From: Corynebacterium rouxii
GTDB taxonomy: Bacteria > Actinomycetota > Actinomycetes > Mycobacteriales > Mycobacteriaceae
Assembly: GCF_902702935.1 (NCBI RefSeq)
Contig: NZ_LR738855.1
Coordinates: forward strand, 620,001-684,000
DNA: 64,000 bases
Direction: 5' to 3'
In this document: positions 26,312 through 34,534 of the stretch, piece after piece
Numbering within the stretch: the first letter of the stretch is position 1
Layout: every line of letters begins with the position of its first letter
Translations under genes and position numbers: made by a program
Notes under the pieces: generated by a model
What the model saw: only the letters and a program-made list of their open reading frames with translations
The model's database searches: none
What the model was told of the DNA's origin: nothing

Positions 26312-27877
26312 CTAGTTCACGCAGCGAGGTCCTTGCCCACCGGCGTCGATTTCAGGGGAGACAATTGCTTCGCCTTCGTCGCTGCCAGGCTTGCCAACGG
26401 TAGTGCTGGTAGAAGACTCAGATGATTCTGCACCATCGCCGGTTGGGCCAGAGTAATCGGAGGCGATAACCACGACGATGGAATCAGGATCGAGGTCGCT
26501 GCGCTTTGTGATCGGCAGTCCGCCAAGTTCAGCTGCGATAGCTTTGACTGCTTCGCTTTCTGGGTCGGCGGCGACGATTTGGCTTTCGTGGTACATGCCC
26601 TCTAAAGCATTGCCGGTGTTGCCGATGGTGTAGTGCTTTGCGGAGAGATGGCCTGCAACTTGTGAAGCAAGTCCTGTGGTGCTGGTGGCATTGAGCACGT
26701 CGATAGTGGTGGACGTATGTGGGTTTTCTGCCGGTGCTTCGCTATCCGAGGTTGGAGTCTCTTCGCCGTTGTTACCGTTGAGGAGGCGGTCGAAGAACTG
26801 GTGGACTTGGTTTTTATCCACGGTGACCACGGATTCGCCGTAATCGCCTACGCCATCAATGGAGGTCACAGGGATGGTGTTGAATTTGACGTTGCCACCG
26901 GCCAAATTTTGGAGTTGGTTGGCAAAACTCATTACGTCCCAGTTTTTATCGATCACCACGGAGCGAGATACTGCCTCACCTAGATCGGAGAGCTTGGATG
27001 GGTTGGTCAGTGTGCCCGAAGAAAGAACTTTGGCAACAAGCGATGCCATAAATGCTTGCTGGCGAACAATACGATCAAGGTCGCCGCGTGGTAGACCGTG
27101 GCGTTGGCGAACAAATGCGAGAGCTTGACCGTCGCGTAGGGTTTGTTGGCCGGCTTTGAAGTCTGCACCAGAAAACTCATCGTAAACGTCGTTGTTGAGG
27201 CATACATCAACGCCACCAACGGCGTTGGTGAGCAGGACGAATCCGAGGAGGCCTACTTCTGCGTAATGGTCAACGGTGACACCAGTGAGATCGGAGATGC
27301 TAGAGATTAGAGCCTTGCGTCCAGCTTCCTTTGCTTGTTCTTCTACATGCTTTTGATCGCTTTCCCCACTATTGACTAGCTCGGAAGCTTTGCGGTTTTT
27401 GTAGGCGCGGTAGACACCATTGATCTTGAGGTTGCCCTCGTTTTCATCATGCACATAGGTATCACGAGGAATTGAGATTGCGGTGGCAGAGGAGCCGTCG
27501 TTAGGCACGCGAATAACCATGAGGGTGTCGGTGTTGTCGTTTTCCTCATCACCGGCGTGCAATAGCTGAATTTCTTCGGGAGTAAGTGGGTTGCCCTGGG
27601 CGTCGGTACGAGAGTCGGAACCAACGAGCAGGATGTCGGTGGCACCGTCGGCAGCATCCTTCATACCTTTATCACCGCCGAGTACGAGGTTGCCGGCAGA
27701 AGCGACCGTGTTGCCGATTCGTCCAACGGTGAAATAACCAGCTGCCGAGACAATCAGCACTAAGGCAGATAATAAGGACAGCAGCACTTTGACAGACTTT
27801 GGTCCTGCCTGTGCCGTGGTTGGGCCTGCTGGTGGTGGTGCCTGGATCGCACGGTTACGGCGAAAATTATCTGACAT
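26312..27877 (-). CDS. lcpA: LytR-CpsA-Psr family ligase LcpA
   Basis: This 521-residue membrane-anchored enzyme should transfer arabinogalactan from its lipid carrier to peptidoglycan. A cytoplasmic N-terminus is followed by one helix (VKVLLSLLSALVLIVSAAGYF, about residues 29-49), the LCP domain with DILLVGSDSRT, DTLMVIRVP, ISIPRDTYV and RQRHGLPRGDLDRIVRQQ, and a C-terminal LytR_C domain near IDVLNATSTTGLA. In C. glutamicum LcpA is the essential arabinogalactan ligase next to wbbL, as here. The ATG at 27877 has GGAG 9 bases upstream. Confidence 0.93.
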   Translation of the reverse strand: MSDNFRRNRAIQAPPPAGPTTAQAGPKSVKVLLSLLSALVLIVSAAGYFTVGRIGNTVASAGNLVLGGDKGMKDAADGATDILLVGSDSRTDAQGNPLTPEEIQLLHAGDEENDNTDTLMVIRVPNDGSSATAISIPRDTYVHDENEGNLKINGVYRAYKNRKASELVNSGESDQKHVEEQAKEAGRKALISSISDLTGVTVDHYAEVGLLGFVLLTNAVGGVDVCLNNDVYDEFSGADFKAGQQTLRDGQALAFVRQRHGLPRGDLDRIVRQQAFMASLVAKVLSSGTLTNPSKLSDLGEAVSRSVVIDKNWDVMSFANQLQNLAGGNVKFNTIPVTSIDGVGDYGESVVTVDKNQVHQFFDRLLNGNNGEETPTSDSEAPAENPHTSTTIDVLNATSTTGLASQVAGHLSAKHYTIGNTGNALEGMYHESQIVAADPESEAVKAIAAELGGLPITKRSDLDPDSIVVVIASDYSGPTGDGAESSESSTSTTVGKPGSDEGEAIVSPEIDAGGQGPRCVN

Positions 27878-28030
27878 TGTGGGGTGCTCCGAAGAATATC
27901 AAGTTCACGATCTGCTCAAAGTTTAGGGGAGATAGCTTTAAATCAGTAACTTTTCTTGATCCTCGTCTCCCAGCCACACCGTGATGGGTTTACACCGCGT
28001 GGCATTCCCTATCTGGTGGGTGTACACCGC

Positions 28031-28036
28031 TAGGCT
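28031..28036 (+). promoter_or_regulatory. Leaderless -10 box of wbbL
   Basis: TAGGCT ends 7 bases before the GTG at 28044, and no ribosome-binding site precedes that codon. This supports a leaderless wbbL transcript and the choice of start. Confidence 0.5.
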
Positions 28037-28043
28037 GATTGCC

Positions 28044-28934
28044 GTGAGTAATTCCACTGAACCAGCTTTGGCAATCATTACTGTGACATATTCGCCTGGC
28101 AAACACTTGGGCGCGTTTTTGTCCTCTGTGAAAGAGGCGACTGCACAGCCCACTTATGTTGTGCTAGCAGATAACGGCTCAGTAGATGGCGTACCAGAGG
28201 CAGCTGCGCAGGCAGATTCTTCAGTGGAATTTTTCCCTACGGGCGGAAATATTGGATACGGTTCGGCGATTAATGCAGCCGTGCGCAAGCTTGCGCCGCT
28301 GAGGGAATCGGGAAAGATCAACGCAGAATTTTTCGTGTTGTCGAACCCCGATGTGGTCTTTGAACCAGGTTCTATTGACGCGATGGTGCAGTGTGCTTCT
28401 CGTCACCCGCAAGCAGCGGATATTGGGCCGTATATTCGTCAATCTGATGGATCGGCGTATCCATCAGCACGTCAAGTTCCCACCATCAAAAATGGCGTGG
28501 GACATGCGTTGTTTAGCTCGGTGTGGCCTTCTAATCCGTGGTCGCGGGCATATCGTGATAACCGAGACATGACTACCGAGCGCACAGCCGGCTGGTTGTC
28601 AGGATCGTGTTTGCTGGTGCGCTGGGATGCTTTCGAGCAGATCGGTGGCTTTGATGAGCGCTACTTCATGTACATGGAGGACGTAGATCTTGGCGATCGT
28701 TTTGGTCGTGCGGGTTTTGATAACGTCTTTTGCCCCGATGCGGTGATTACGCATGCTGTTGGGCATGCTGCTGGCAAACATCCAGAAAAGATGCTTCCTG
28801 CGCATCACGATTCGGCGTATCGTTTCCAAGCAGATCGCCATCCGGGTATTCGCTACCTGCCGTTACGTATGCTGCTGCGAGTAGGTTTGAAGCTTCGCGC
28901 GGTAGTTGTGGTGGCGGCTGCGAAGTTCAAGTGA
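28044..28934 (+). CDS. wbbL: GT2 rhamnosyltransferase WbbL
   Basis: The 296-residue GT-A glycosyltransferase should add rhamnose to GlcNAc-diphospho-decaprenol to form the arabinogalactan linker. Motifs are LAIITVTYSPG, VVLADNGSVDG, GGNIGYGSAINAA, LSNPDVVF and MYMEDVDLGDRFGRAG with the ED catalytic pair. The frame extends to an ATG at 27981, but the GTG at 28044 is preferred, since the family N-terminus begins just after it and a -10 box fits a leaderless message. It is divergent from lcpA and followed by manC. Confidence 0.9.
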   Translation: MSNSTEPALAIITVTYSPGKHLGAFLSSVKEATAQPTYVVLADNGSVDGVPEAAAQADSSVEFFPTGGNIGYGSAINAAVRKLAPLRESGKINAEFFVLSNPDVVFEPGSIDAMVQCASRHPQAADIGPYIRQSDGSAYPSARQVPTIKNGVGHALFSSVWPSNPWSRAYRDNRDMTTERTAGWLSGSCLLVRWDAFEQIGGFDERYFMYMEDVDLGDRFGRAGFDNVFCPDAVITHAVGHAAGKHPEKMLPAHHDSAYRFQADRHPGIRYLPLRMLLRVGLKLRAVVVVAAAKFK

Positions 28935-29089
28935 GTTCAATAATTAACTTACTTTTCTAGGATTGTTACACTATTTACCTTGAAGTAAGGGCCCTCGGCT
29001 AAAGCACAATGTCTTGGCAAAGCAATTGTTGTGTTTATGCGATGTGGGATAACCCCCTCTACACCGATAAGTAAAGGCACTTGAAACTA

Positions 29090-30178
29090 ATGACTGAAAC
29101 AACACTGCGCAGTGACACAGATGCTGTGATCCTCGTTGGAGGTAAGGGCACTAGGTTGCGTCCGCTGACTGTGTCGACCCCAAAGCCCATGTTGCCTACG
29201 GCAGGGGTGCCGTTCCTTTCGCACTTGCTTGCGCGTATCAAGGCTGCCGGTATCACGCATGTGGTGCTTGGTACGTCGTTTAAGGCGGAGGTGTTTGAGG
29301 ACTATTTCGGTGATGGTGCTGATCTCGGCTTGGAGATTGAGTACGTGGTGGAGGATAAGCCATTGGGCACCGGTGGTGGCATTCGGAATGTGTATGACAA
29401 GCTTCGCGCTGACACCGTCATGGTGTTTAACGGCGACGTTCTTGGCGGCACTGATCTTGGTGCCATCCTTGATGCTCACCATGCCAAAAATGCTGATCTG
29501 ACTATGCATTTGGTACGGGTTCCAGATCCTCGTGCGTTTGGTTGTGTGCCCACTGATGCTGAGGGACGAGTTTCTGCTTTCTTGGAAAAGACCGAGGATC
29601 CACCAACGGACCAGATTAATGCTGGTTGCTATGTGTTCCGTCGTGAGCTGATCGGGGAGATCCCCGCAGATCGAGTGGTGTCTGTGGAGCGCGAGACTTT
29701 CCCTCGTTTGTTGGAGGAGGGACGCCGCGTGTTTGGCTATGTAGACAATGCATATTGGCGTGACATGGGTACTCCTTCTGATTTCGTACGTGGTTCGTCA
29801 GATTTGGTTCGTGGTATTGCGCCGTCGCCGTTGCTAGAAGGAAAGACAGGGGAGTGCCTTGTCGACGAATCCGCTGGTGTTAGCGATGGTGCGTTGCTTT
29901 TGGGCGGTACTGTGATTGGTCGCGGCACTGAAGTTGGTGCGGGCTGCCGTTTGGATGACACTGTTGTGTTTGATGGGGTGACCATCGAGCCCGGTGCTGT
30001 GATTGAAGATTCGATTATTGGTCATGGTGCTCGTATCGGTGCCAATGCCCGTATTACGGGTTGTGTGATTGGTGAAGGCGCGGAAATCGGTGCACGCTGT
30101 GAGCTTCGCGACGGCATGCGTGTGTGGCCAGGAGTCGTGATTCCAACTGCTGGTATTCGCTTTAGCTCGGATGCCTAA
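29090..30178 (+). CDS. manC: Mannose-1-phosphate guanylyltransferase
   Basis: The 362-residue nucleotidyltransferase makes GDP-mannose for mannosylated lipids and lipoglycans. It has the pyrophosphorylase signature VILVGGKGTRLRPLT, KPMLP, and FNGDVLGG, and a left-handed beta-helix C-terminus with repeats such as IIGHGARIGANARITG. It is often labelled rmlA2, but this position corresponds to ManC of C. glutamicum. The ATG at 29090 follows AAAGG by 12 bases; an in-frame TTG at 29081 is too close to that site. A strong terminator follows. Confidence 0.88.
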   Translation: MTETTLRSDTDAVILVGGKGTRLRPLTVSTPKPMLPTAGVPFLSHLLARIKAAGITHVVLGTSFKAEVFEDYFGDGADLGLEIEYVVEDKPLGTGGGIRNVYDKLRADTVMVFNGDVLGGTDLGAILDAHHAKNADLTMHLVRVPDPRAFGCVPTDAEGRVSAFLEKTEDPPTDQINAGCYVFRRELIGEIPADRVVSVERETFPRLLEEGRRVFGYVDNAYWRDMGTPSDFVRGSSDLVRGIAPSPLLEGKTGECLVDESAGVSDGALLLGGTVIGRGTEVGAGCRLDDTVVFDGVTIEPGAVIEDSIIGHGARIGANARITGCVIGEGAEIGARCELRDGMRVWPGVVIPTAGIRFSSDA

Positions 30179-30203
30179 GTTGCAGTAGTACCTAGCGCAT
30201 AGG

Positions 30204-30248
30204 CTCCCACCACAGCAGGGAAGATATCCCTGCTGTGGTGGGAGTTTT
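30204..30248 (+). terminator. Strong terminator after manC
   Basis: Two 18-base arms (30204-30221 and 30227-30244, starting CTCCCACCACAG and TCCCTGCTGTGG) pair perfectly around AGATA and are followed by TTTT. It ends the wbbL-manC unit. Confidence 0.95.
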
Positions 30249-30626
30249 CGCATTTTATGGAGGTTGGCTGGGGGTGATTGCTTAGCAATTGCTGAGTGCT
30301 AGCACGTTTATTTTCAAACACATTTATGCGACACGCCGAAAAAGATCGGACTAGCGGAGTATTTTTAGGGCCACCACTATATGTAGTACCCCCACCGTAT
30401 ACCCCTATGGTGGTGGCAATGTTACTGGTGTGACTAATGGGGTTAACAACCTGCGGAAATGAGATTTTTCCGATCGGAATTACACGTTCAGGTTGACGTT
30501 ATCTTGTGTTGGCGTGTTGAATTCCAGTTATGTAATTCGCCTTGTGTGGGCGGAATTGCTCCCACCCTACGCATCGGGGTTATGGGAGCCTGTCAATACT
30601 GAACAATACGAGGAGAGGAGTGTGGC
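30249..30626. other. Long upstream region of whcD
   Basis: About 380 bases precede the WhiB-family gene. The arms GCCACCAC (30371-30378) and GTGGTGGC (30410-30417) form an inverted repeat. No gene is supported; a frame from 30493 that runs into the WhiB gene is a shadow. Long leaders are usual for WhiB genes and suggest heavy regulation. Confidence 0.45.
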
Positions 30627-30926
30627 GTGGAAGATATGGCCAGTAACGCCGCGCCTCGGACTCGCGCAGCGCTTGACCTATCCATTGATGAAATCTTTGG
30701 TGCGGTTGAGCAGGAATGGCAAGAACAAGCGCTTTGTGCGCAAACTGACCCAGAGGCATTCTTTCCTGAAAAGGGCGGATCGACTCGAGAGGCAAAACGT
30801 ATCTGCCAAGCCTGTGCGGTAAGGGATGAATGCCTTGAATACGCACTGGAGCACGATGAACGCTTCGGTATTTGGGGAGGCCTTTCCGAGCGTGAGCGTC
30901 GTCGACTAAAGCGTGAGATTGGGTAG
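30627..30926 (+). CDS. whcD: WhiB-family regulator WhcD (WhiB2 type)
   Basis: The 99-residue protein binds an iron-sulfur cluster through four cysteines (ALC, then ICQAC and EC) and has the GIWGGLSERERRRL turn followed by basic residues. WhiB2-type proteins control septation and cell-division genes, often by binding SigA or WhiA. The GTG at 30627 lies 6 bases after AGGAGAGGAG, an excellent site. It forms a single-gene unit between two terminators, and its place upstream of manB matches C. glutamicum whcD. Confidence 0.92.
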   Translation: MEDMASNAAPRTRAALDLSIDEIFGAVEQEWQEQALCAQTDPEAFFPEKGGSTREAKRICQACAVRDECLEYALEHDERFGIWGGLSERERRRLKREIG

Positions 30927-30953
30927 CGCTTAGCTTTTAGGGCATGCAGCATC

Positions 30954-30991
30954 AAACCCCTCTGCTATGAAATGCGTGGCAGAGGGGTTTT
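30954..30991. terminator. Bidirectional terminator between whcD and the convergent gene
   Basis: AAACCCCTCTGC (30954-30965) pairs with GCAGAGGGGTTT (30979-30990) over 12 bp, with T or A stretches at both ends. It lies 28 bases after whcD and 8 bases after the opposing gene's stop. Confidence 0.9.
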
Positions 30992-30999
30992 GCTAATGT

Positions 31000-31455
31000 C
31001 TACCACTGAAAATTCGGGTCAATGTCTACTGGCGAGATATTAAGGTAATTAGCTACTAGAGCGGTTAAAACGGTGGTGACGAGCTCGCGGCGTTCTTGTG
31101 CACTGACCACCCGCTGCTCGATAGCCATACGGAAGAGCACGAGGCGAGCACGGGTGGGGTGGCCTGAAGAATCCACGCCTGCTGGGATAACGCGCCCTAA
31201 GGGGACGGGGCCATCGGCTACGACTTCATCGGGCATAAGCGCAGGATCAAAGCCAAGACGCATGCGTGGCACGGTATCGACAGCAATATCGAGGCGTGTT
31301 AATTGTGCGGCGTAGCGTTGTTGCAGGGGTGCGTATGCCTCAAGGACGGTGGCGTCGAAACGCTGTCGTCTGGAGCGGTAACGTGGCAGTGCGCTGGAGA
31401 AAAGCGGGCCGCGTACTCCGCGATCATGTCGATCCCTATGTAGCCGCTGAGTCAT
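31000..31455 (-). CDS. Rv3259-like family protein (metallopeptidase-related, no HExxH)
   Basis: The 151-residue protein matches the actinobacterial family annotated as metallopeptidase (zincin-like, Rv3259 type): HRDRHDRGVRGPLF at the N-terminus, FDATVLEAYAPLQQ, DEVVADGPVPLGRVIPAGVD and RARLVLFR. It has no HExxH motif, so peptidase activity is doubtful. The conserved neighbours whcD, DUF3499 and manB are the same in mycobacteria. The ATG at 31455 is divergent from the DUF3499 gene. Confidence 0.82.
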   Translation of the reverse strand: MTQRLHRDRHDRGVRGPLFSSALPRYRSRRQRFDATVLEAYAPLQQRYAAQLTRLDIAVDTVPRMRLGFDPALMPDEVVADGPVPLGRVIPAGVDSSGHPTRARLVLFRMAIEQRVVSAQERRELVTTVLTALVANYLNISPVDIDPNFQW

Positions 31456-31538
31456 GTGATCAGGATAAAGGGTTGGTGGTTCACGATGGTGGTAGCGCGC
31501 CGATGTGCCCGTTACTACCTAAACCTCAAGTTGCAGTC

Positions 31539-31544
31539 TAGACT
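31539..31544 (+). promoter_or_regulatory. Leaderless -10 box of the DUF3499 gene
   Basis: TAGACT ends 8 bases before the GTG at 31553, and no ribosome-binding site is visible there. Confidence 0.4.
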
Positions 31545-31552
31545 TAATCACC

Positions 31553-31972
31553 GTGAATCATATCCGTCGTTGTTCTCGTCCCGGTTGCGGTAAGCCCGCG
31601 GTGGCTACGCTGACATACGCCTATGCGCGATCAACGGCGGTGGTTGGTCCCTTGTCGCCTAATGATGATCCTCATAGTTGGGATCTGTGTGAGGTGCATG
31701 CAGCGCGAACCACAGCACCACTGGGTTGGGAGTTGGTTCATGAGGACCTCACATTTGATGATGAGTCGGATCTCACCGCCTTGGCAGAAGCTGTGCGAGA
31801 AGCTGGAACACACGCTTCTGGTTTGGTTGATCCTATTCGCGTAGATACCCCTGTTCCAGAGAACATTGGCGGTAACCACCCCATTAATCGTGTCAAGCGT
31901 CAGCGTGGGCGGCGTGCGCATCTGAGCGTTGTGCCCGAACCTGAAGACGATGACGATAACGATAACGATTAG
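31553..31972 (+). CDS. DUF3499 family protein
   Basis: The 139-residue protein has CSRPGCGKPAVATLTYAY at the N-terminus and DLCEVHA after it, a Cys-X4-Cys and Cys-X-X-His set that could bind zinc. This is the actinobacterial DUF3499 (Rv3258c type) family of unknown role. The C-terminus is very acidic and encoded by a short GATAAC repeat near 31950-31970. The GTG at 31553 probably starts a leaderless message. It precedes manB on the same strand. Confidence 0.83.
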   Translation: MNHIRRCSRPGCGKPAVATLTYAYARSTAVVGPLSPNDDPHSWDLCEVHAARTTAPLGWELVHEDLTFDDESDLTALAEAVREAGTHASGLVDPIRVDTPVPENIGGNHPINRVKRQRGRRAHLSVVPEPEDDDDNDND

Positions 31973-32068
31973 GGCATAAAGCCGGACTGTGGGCGGGCTC
32001 GTATCCGTCTTAGGGGTAGAATCCCTGTGAATACTTTTGTGCATCCCTGAAAGGTGGGATTTTCTTTC

Positions 32069-33445
32069 ATGCGTACCCGTGAATCGGTAACGAAGGTGAT
32101 TAAGGCATACGACGTCCGCGGTGTCGTCGGCGTAGACATCGACAGCAACTTCATTGCGGAGGTTGGCGCAGCGTTTGGTGCGTTGATGCGCGGTGAAGGT
32201 GCAGCCAAGGTTGCCATCGGTCATGACATGCGGCCATCTTCACCAGAGCTTGCCGACGCCTTCGCGCGCGGTGTGGTGTCTCAGGGCGTTAATGTCATCC
32301 AATTGGGACTTACTTCTACCGACCAGTTGTATTGCGCCTCGGGCGAACTTGATTGCCCTGGCGCGATGTTCACGGCGAGCCACAACCCTGCCGAGTACAA
32401 CGGCATCAAGATGTGTCGCAGCGGTGCGCGTCCTGTGGGGCAAGAAACCGGTTTGGCCCAGATCATCGACATGCTTGTCGACGGCATCCCTGCTTTTGAT
32501 GGTCCACAAGGTGAGATCTCGCACCGCGACACCTTGGCTGATTACGCAGCATTCCTGCGCAACTTGGTCGATCTGTCTAACATTCGTCCGCTGGTTGTTG
32601 CTGTTGACGCCGCCAATGGTATGGGCGGACACACCGTTCCTGAGGTTTTCGCTGGTTTGCCGCTTGAAATTAAACCTCTTTACTTTGAACTCGACGGCAC
32701 GTTCCCTAACCATGAAGCCAACCCATTAGACCCGAAGAACTTGGTCGATCTGCAAAAGTTTACCCCCGAGGTAGGTGCTGATATCGGATTGGCCTTTGAT
32801 GGCGATGCCGATCGCTGCTTTGTTGTTGATGAACTTGGCCAGCCGGTCAGCCCTTCGGCTATCTGCGCAATCGTCGCTGAGCGCTATTTGGCGCAGCACC
32901 CAGGCGCAACAGTAATCCACAACCTGATTACCTCGAAGGCTGTACCAGAAATCATCGCAGAAAACGGTGGTACCGCTGTACGTACCCGCGTAGGCCACTC
33001 CTTTATCAAGGCCCAAATGGCAGAACACTCAGCCGTATTTGGTGGGGAGCACTCCGCTCACTACTACTTCTCGGAGTTCTTCAACGCTGACTCGGGAATC
33101 CTTGCTGCTATGCACGTCTTGGCAGCTCTCGGTAGCCAAGATAAGCCACTATCGGAACTGATGCGTCAGTACAACCGCTACCAAGCATCAGGTGAGATCA
33201 ATTCTCGTTTGGCAAGTGCAGAGGCTCAGGCAGAGCGTACCCAAGCAGTCCTAGATGCCTTTGCCGATCGCATTGAAAGTGTTGATCGTCTCGACGGTGT
33301 CACTGTTGAGCTCAAGGGAACCAAGGCATGGTTTAACGTTCGTGCTTCGAACACCGAACCGTTGCTGCGACTCAATGTTGAGGCTGAAACCGACCAAGAA
33401 GTAGCAGCGCTGGTCGATGAGATTCTTGCTATTATTCGCGCATAA
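32069..33445 (+). CDS. manB: Phosphomannomutase
   Basis: The 458-residue alpha-D-phosphohexomutase converts mannose-6-phosphate to mannose-1-phosphate for ManC. It has the phosphoserine loop FTASHNPAEYNGIK, the metal-binding loop FDGDADRCF, the sugar-binding GGEHSAHYYF and the phosphate-binding RASNTEPLLR. The ATG at 32069 lies 12 bases after AAAGGTG. It starts a manB-tobH-manA series on the same strand. Action on glucose phosphates as well is possible in this family. Confidence 0.93.
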   Translation: MRTRESVTKVIKAYDVRGVVGVDIDSNFIAEVGAAFGALMRGEGAAKVAIGHDMRPSSPELADAFARGVVSQGVNVIQLGLTSTDQLYCASGELDCPGAMFTASHNPAEYNGIKMCRSGARPVGQETGLAQIIDMLVDGIPAFDGPQGEISHRDTLADYAAFLRNLVDLSNIRPLVVAVDAANGMGGHTVPEVFAGLPLEIKPLYFELDGTFPNHEANPLDPKNLVDLQKFTPEVGADIGLAFDGDADRCFVVDELGQPVSPSAICAIVAERYLAQHPGATVIHNLITSKAVPEIIAENGGTAVRTRVGHSFIKAQMAEHSAVFGGEHSAHYYFSEFFNADSGILAAMHVLAALGSQDKPLSELMRQYNRYQASGEINSRLASAEAQAERTQAVLDAFADRIESVDRLDGVTVELKGTKAWFNVRASNTEPLLRLNVEAETDQEVAALVDEILAIIRA

Positions 33446-33479
33446 TTTTTGGAAGAAGAGGCATCTCAGTTGCGAAGCC

Positions 33480-33485
33480 TATAAT
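33480..33485 (+). promoter_or_regulatory. Consensus -10 box for a leaderless tobH transcript
   Basis: TATAAT, a perfect -10 hexamer, ends 8 bases before the ATG at 33494. There is no ribosome-binding site, so the transcript probably begins at the start codon. Confidence 0.65.
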
Positions 33486-33493
33486 GGCAACTG

Positions 33494-34495
33494 ATGCATA
33501 CTTCTTCGTGGACTACACCAACGGCTAGTGGGTCATATGACCCACTAGCCGTTGCTTTCTATGACATTGCGCATGAAGGCGCACAGATACGAGCTGTAGC
33601 GCAGTGGTGCGAATCCGAACAAACTCAACAACTGTGTACGTTGCAGCCGCGAAGCGTCATTATTTTATGTCCTGAGCACTGGGGTAGGGCTGCGGCTCGA
33701 TTAACGCTTGCAGTTGCAGAACCTACGGGGTGCCCCGTGCACATTAGTGATCAACTGCCGCGCTTTGCCGGATCCTTAGACATTGTGGTGGCAATCAGTG
33801 AACGTGCAGATCACGATGGTCTTTCGCATAGTATTGTGACTGCGGCACGTCGTGGCTGCCATGTGGTGGTGGCCTGTGCGCCTCATGGGCACATAGCTGC
33901 TGATGCCGAGGACGTAGCTGCGATAGTGGTACCGGCATTGCCGCTTGCGCAAGGGCCAAGCCCTGCCCGCGTATTTGCGGTCGTCACTGCGGTTTTACGT
34001 TGTCTTGATCACACTGTGCGAGCAGCGGGAGACGTCGGCGCTGAGTTGCACATTAGCGCCGATCATGCAGACCGTGAGCTGCAAGAATGCTCACCGGAGC
34101 GGGATCAATTAGTAAATCCTGCCCGTCAACTGGCACTTTTGTCAGGCCGTGTGATTCATAGCGGTCGAGGTTTAGTCGCTGTGTCGCTGGCTGATACCAT
34201 GTCCGCTTTGTGGACGGCGTTCGGAAGGGCGTCGGCAAGCATGGAAGCACAGGAACTAGAAGTGGCTCTGCCACGTTTAGAACCTAAAGAACAAAATATT
34301 TTTTATGATCCCGAGTTTGATACCCCACCATCATCGAACACCGAGTTACCACTGCACACTGTGTTGTGGTTAAGCGCGGAGACGTGGGCACGAAGCCAAG
34401 TATCGGAGGACGCCACGCATGAGCGAGATGCCGTCGTCAGGATGTTGGCTCGAGGTTATGCAGCGACGGCATTTTTTGGTGCCACAGATGCATAA
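33494..34495 (+). CDS. tobH: TobH/SIS-domain-like protein
   Basis: The 333-residue protein lies between manB and manA, where mycobacteria carry Rv3256c, often called TobH. The N-terminal half resembles a sugar isomerase-type fold (SVIILCPEHWGRAAARLTLA, IVVAISERADHDG, VVVACAPHG). Its substrate is unknown; the context suggests mannose metabolism. The start codon has no ribosome-binding site but a consensus -10 box at 33480-33485, and a 36-bp perfect palindrome covers codons 9 to 21. Confidence 0.8.
   Translation: MHTSSWTTPTASGSYDPLAVAFYDIAHEGAQIRAVAQWCESEQTQQLCTLQPRSVIILCPEHWGRAAARLTLAVAEPTGCPVHISDQLPRFAGSLDIVVAISERADHDGLSHSIVTAARRGCHVVVACAPHGHIAADAEDVAAIVVPALPLAQGPSPARVFAVVTAVLRCLDHTVRAAGDVGAELHISADHADRELQECSPERDQLVNPARQLALLSGRVIHSGRGLVAVSLADTMSALWTAFGRASASMEAQELEVALPRLEPKEQNIFYDPEFDTPPSSNTELPLHTVLWLSAETWARSQVSEDATHERDAVVRMLARGYAATAFFGATDA
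33519..33554. repeat. 36-bp perfect palindrome at the start of tobH
   Basis: CAACGGCTAGTGGGTCAT (33519-33536) is followed directly by its exact reverse complement ATGACCCACTAGCCGTTG (33537-33554). It begins 25 bases into a probably leaderless coding sequence, so in RNA it would form an 18-bp stem right after the initiation region. Confidence 0.9.
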
Positions 34496-34534
34496 AACTT
34501 CTCGGGGGATACTTGTTGTGGAGGAACAACTACG

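Noticed and set aside
30493..30822. 109-codon frame overlapping the start of whcD
   Set aside because: It overlaps the WhiB gene in another frame and has no features of its own.
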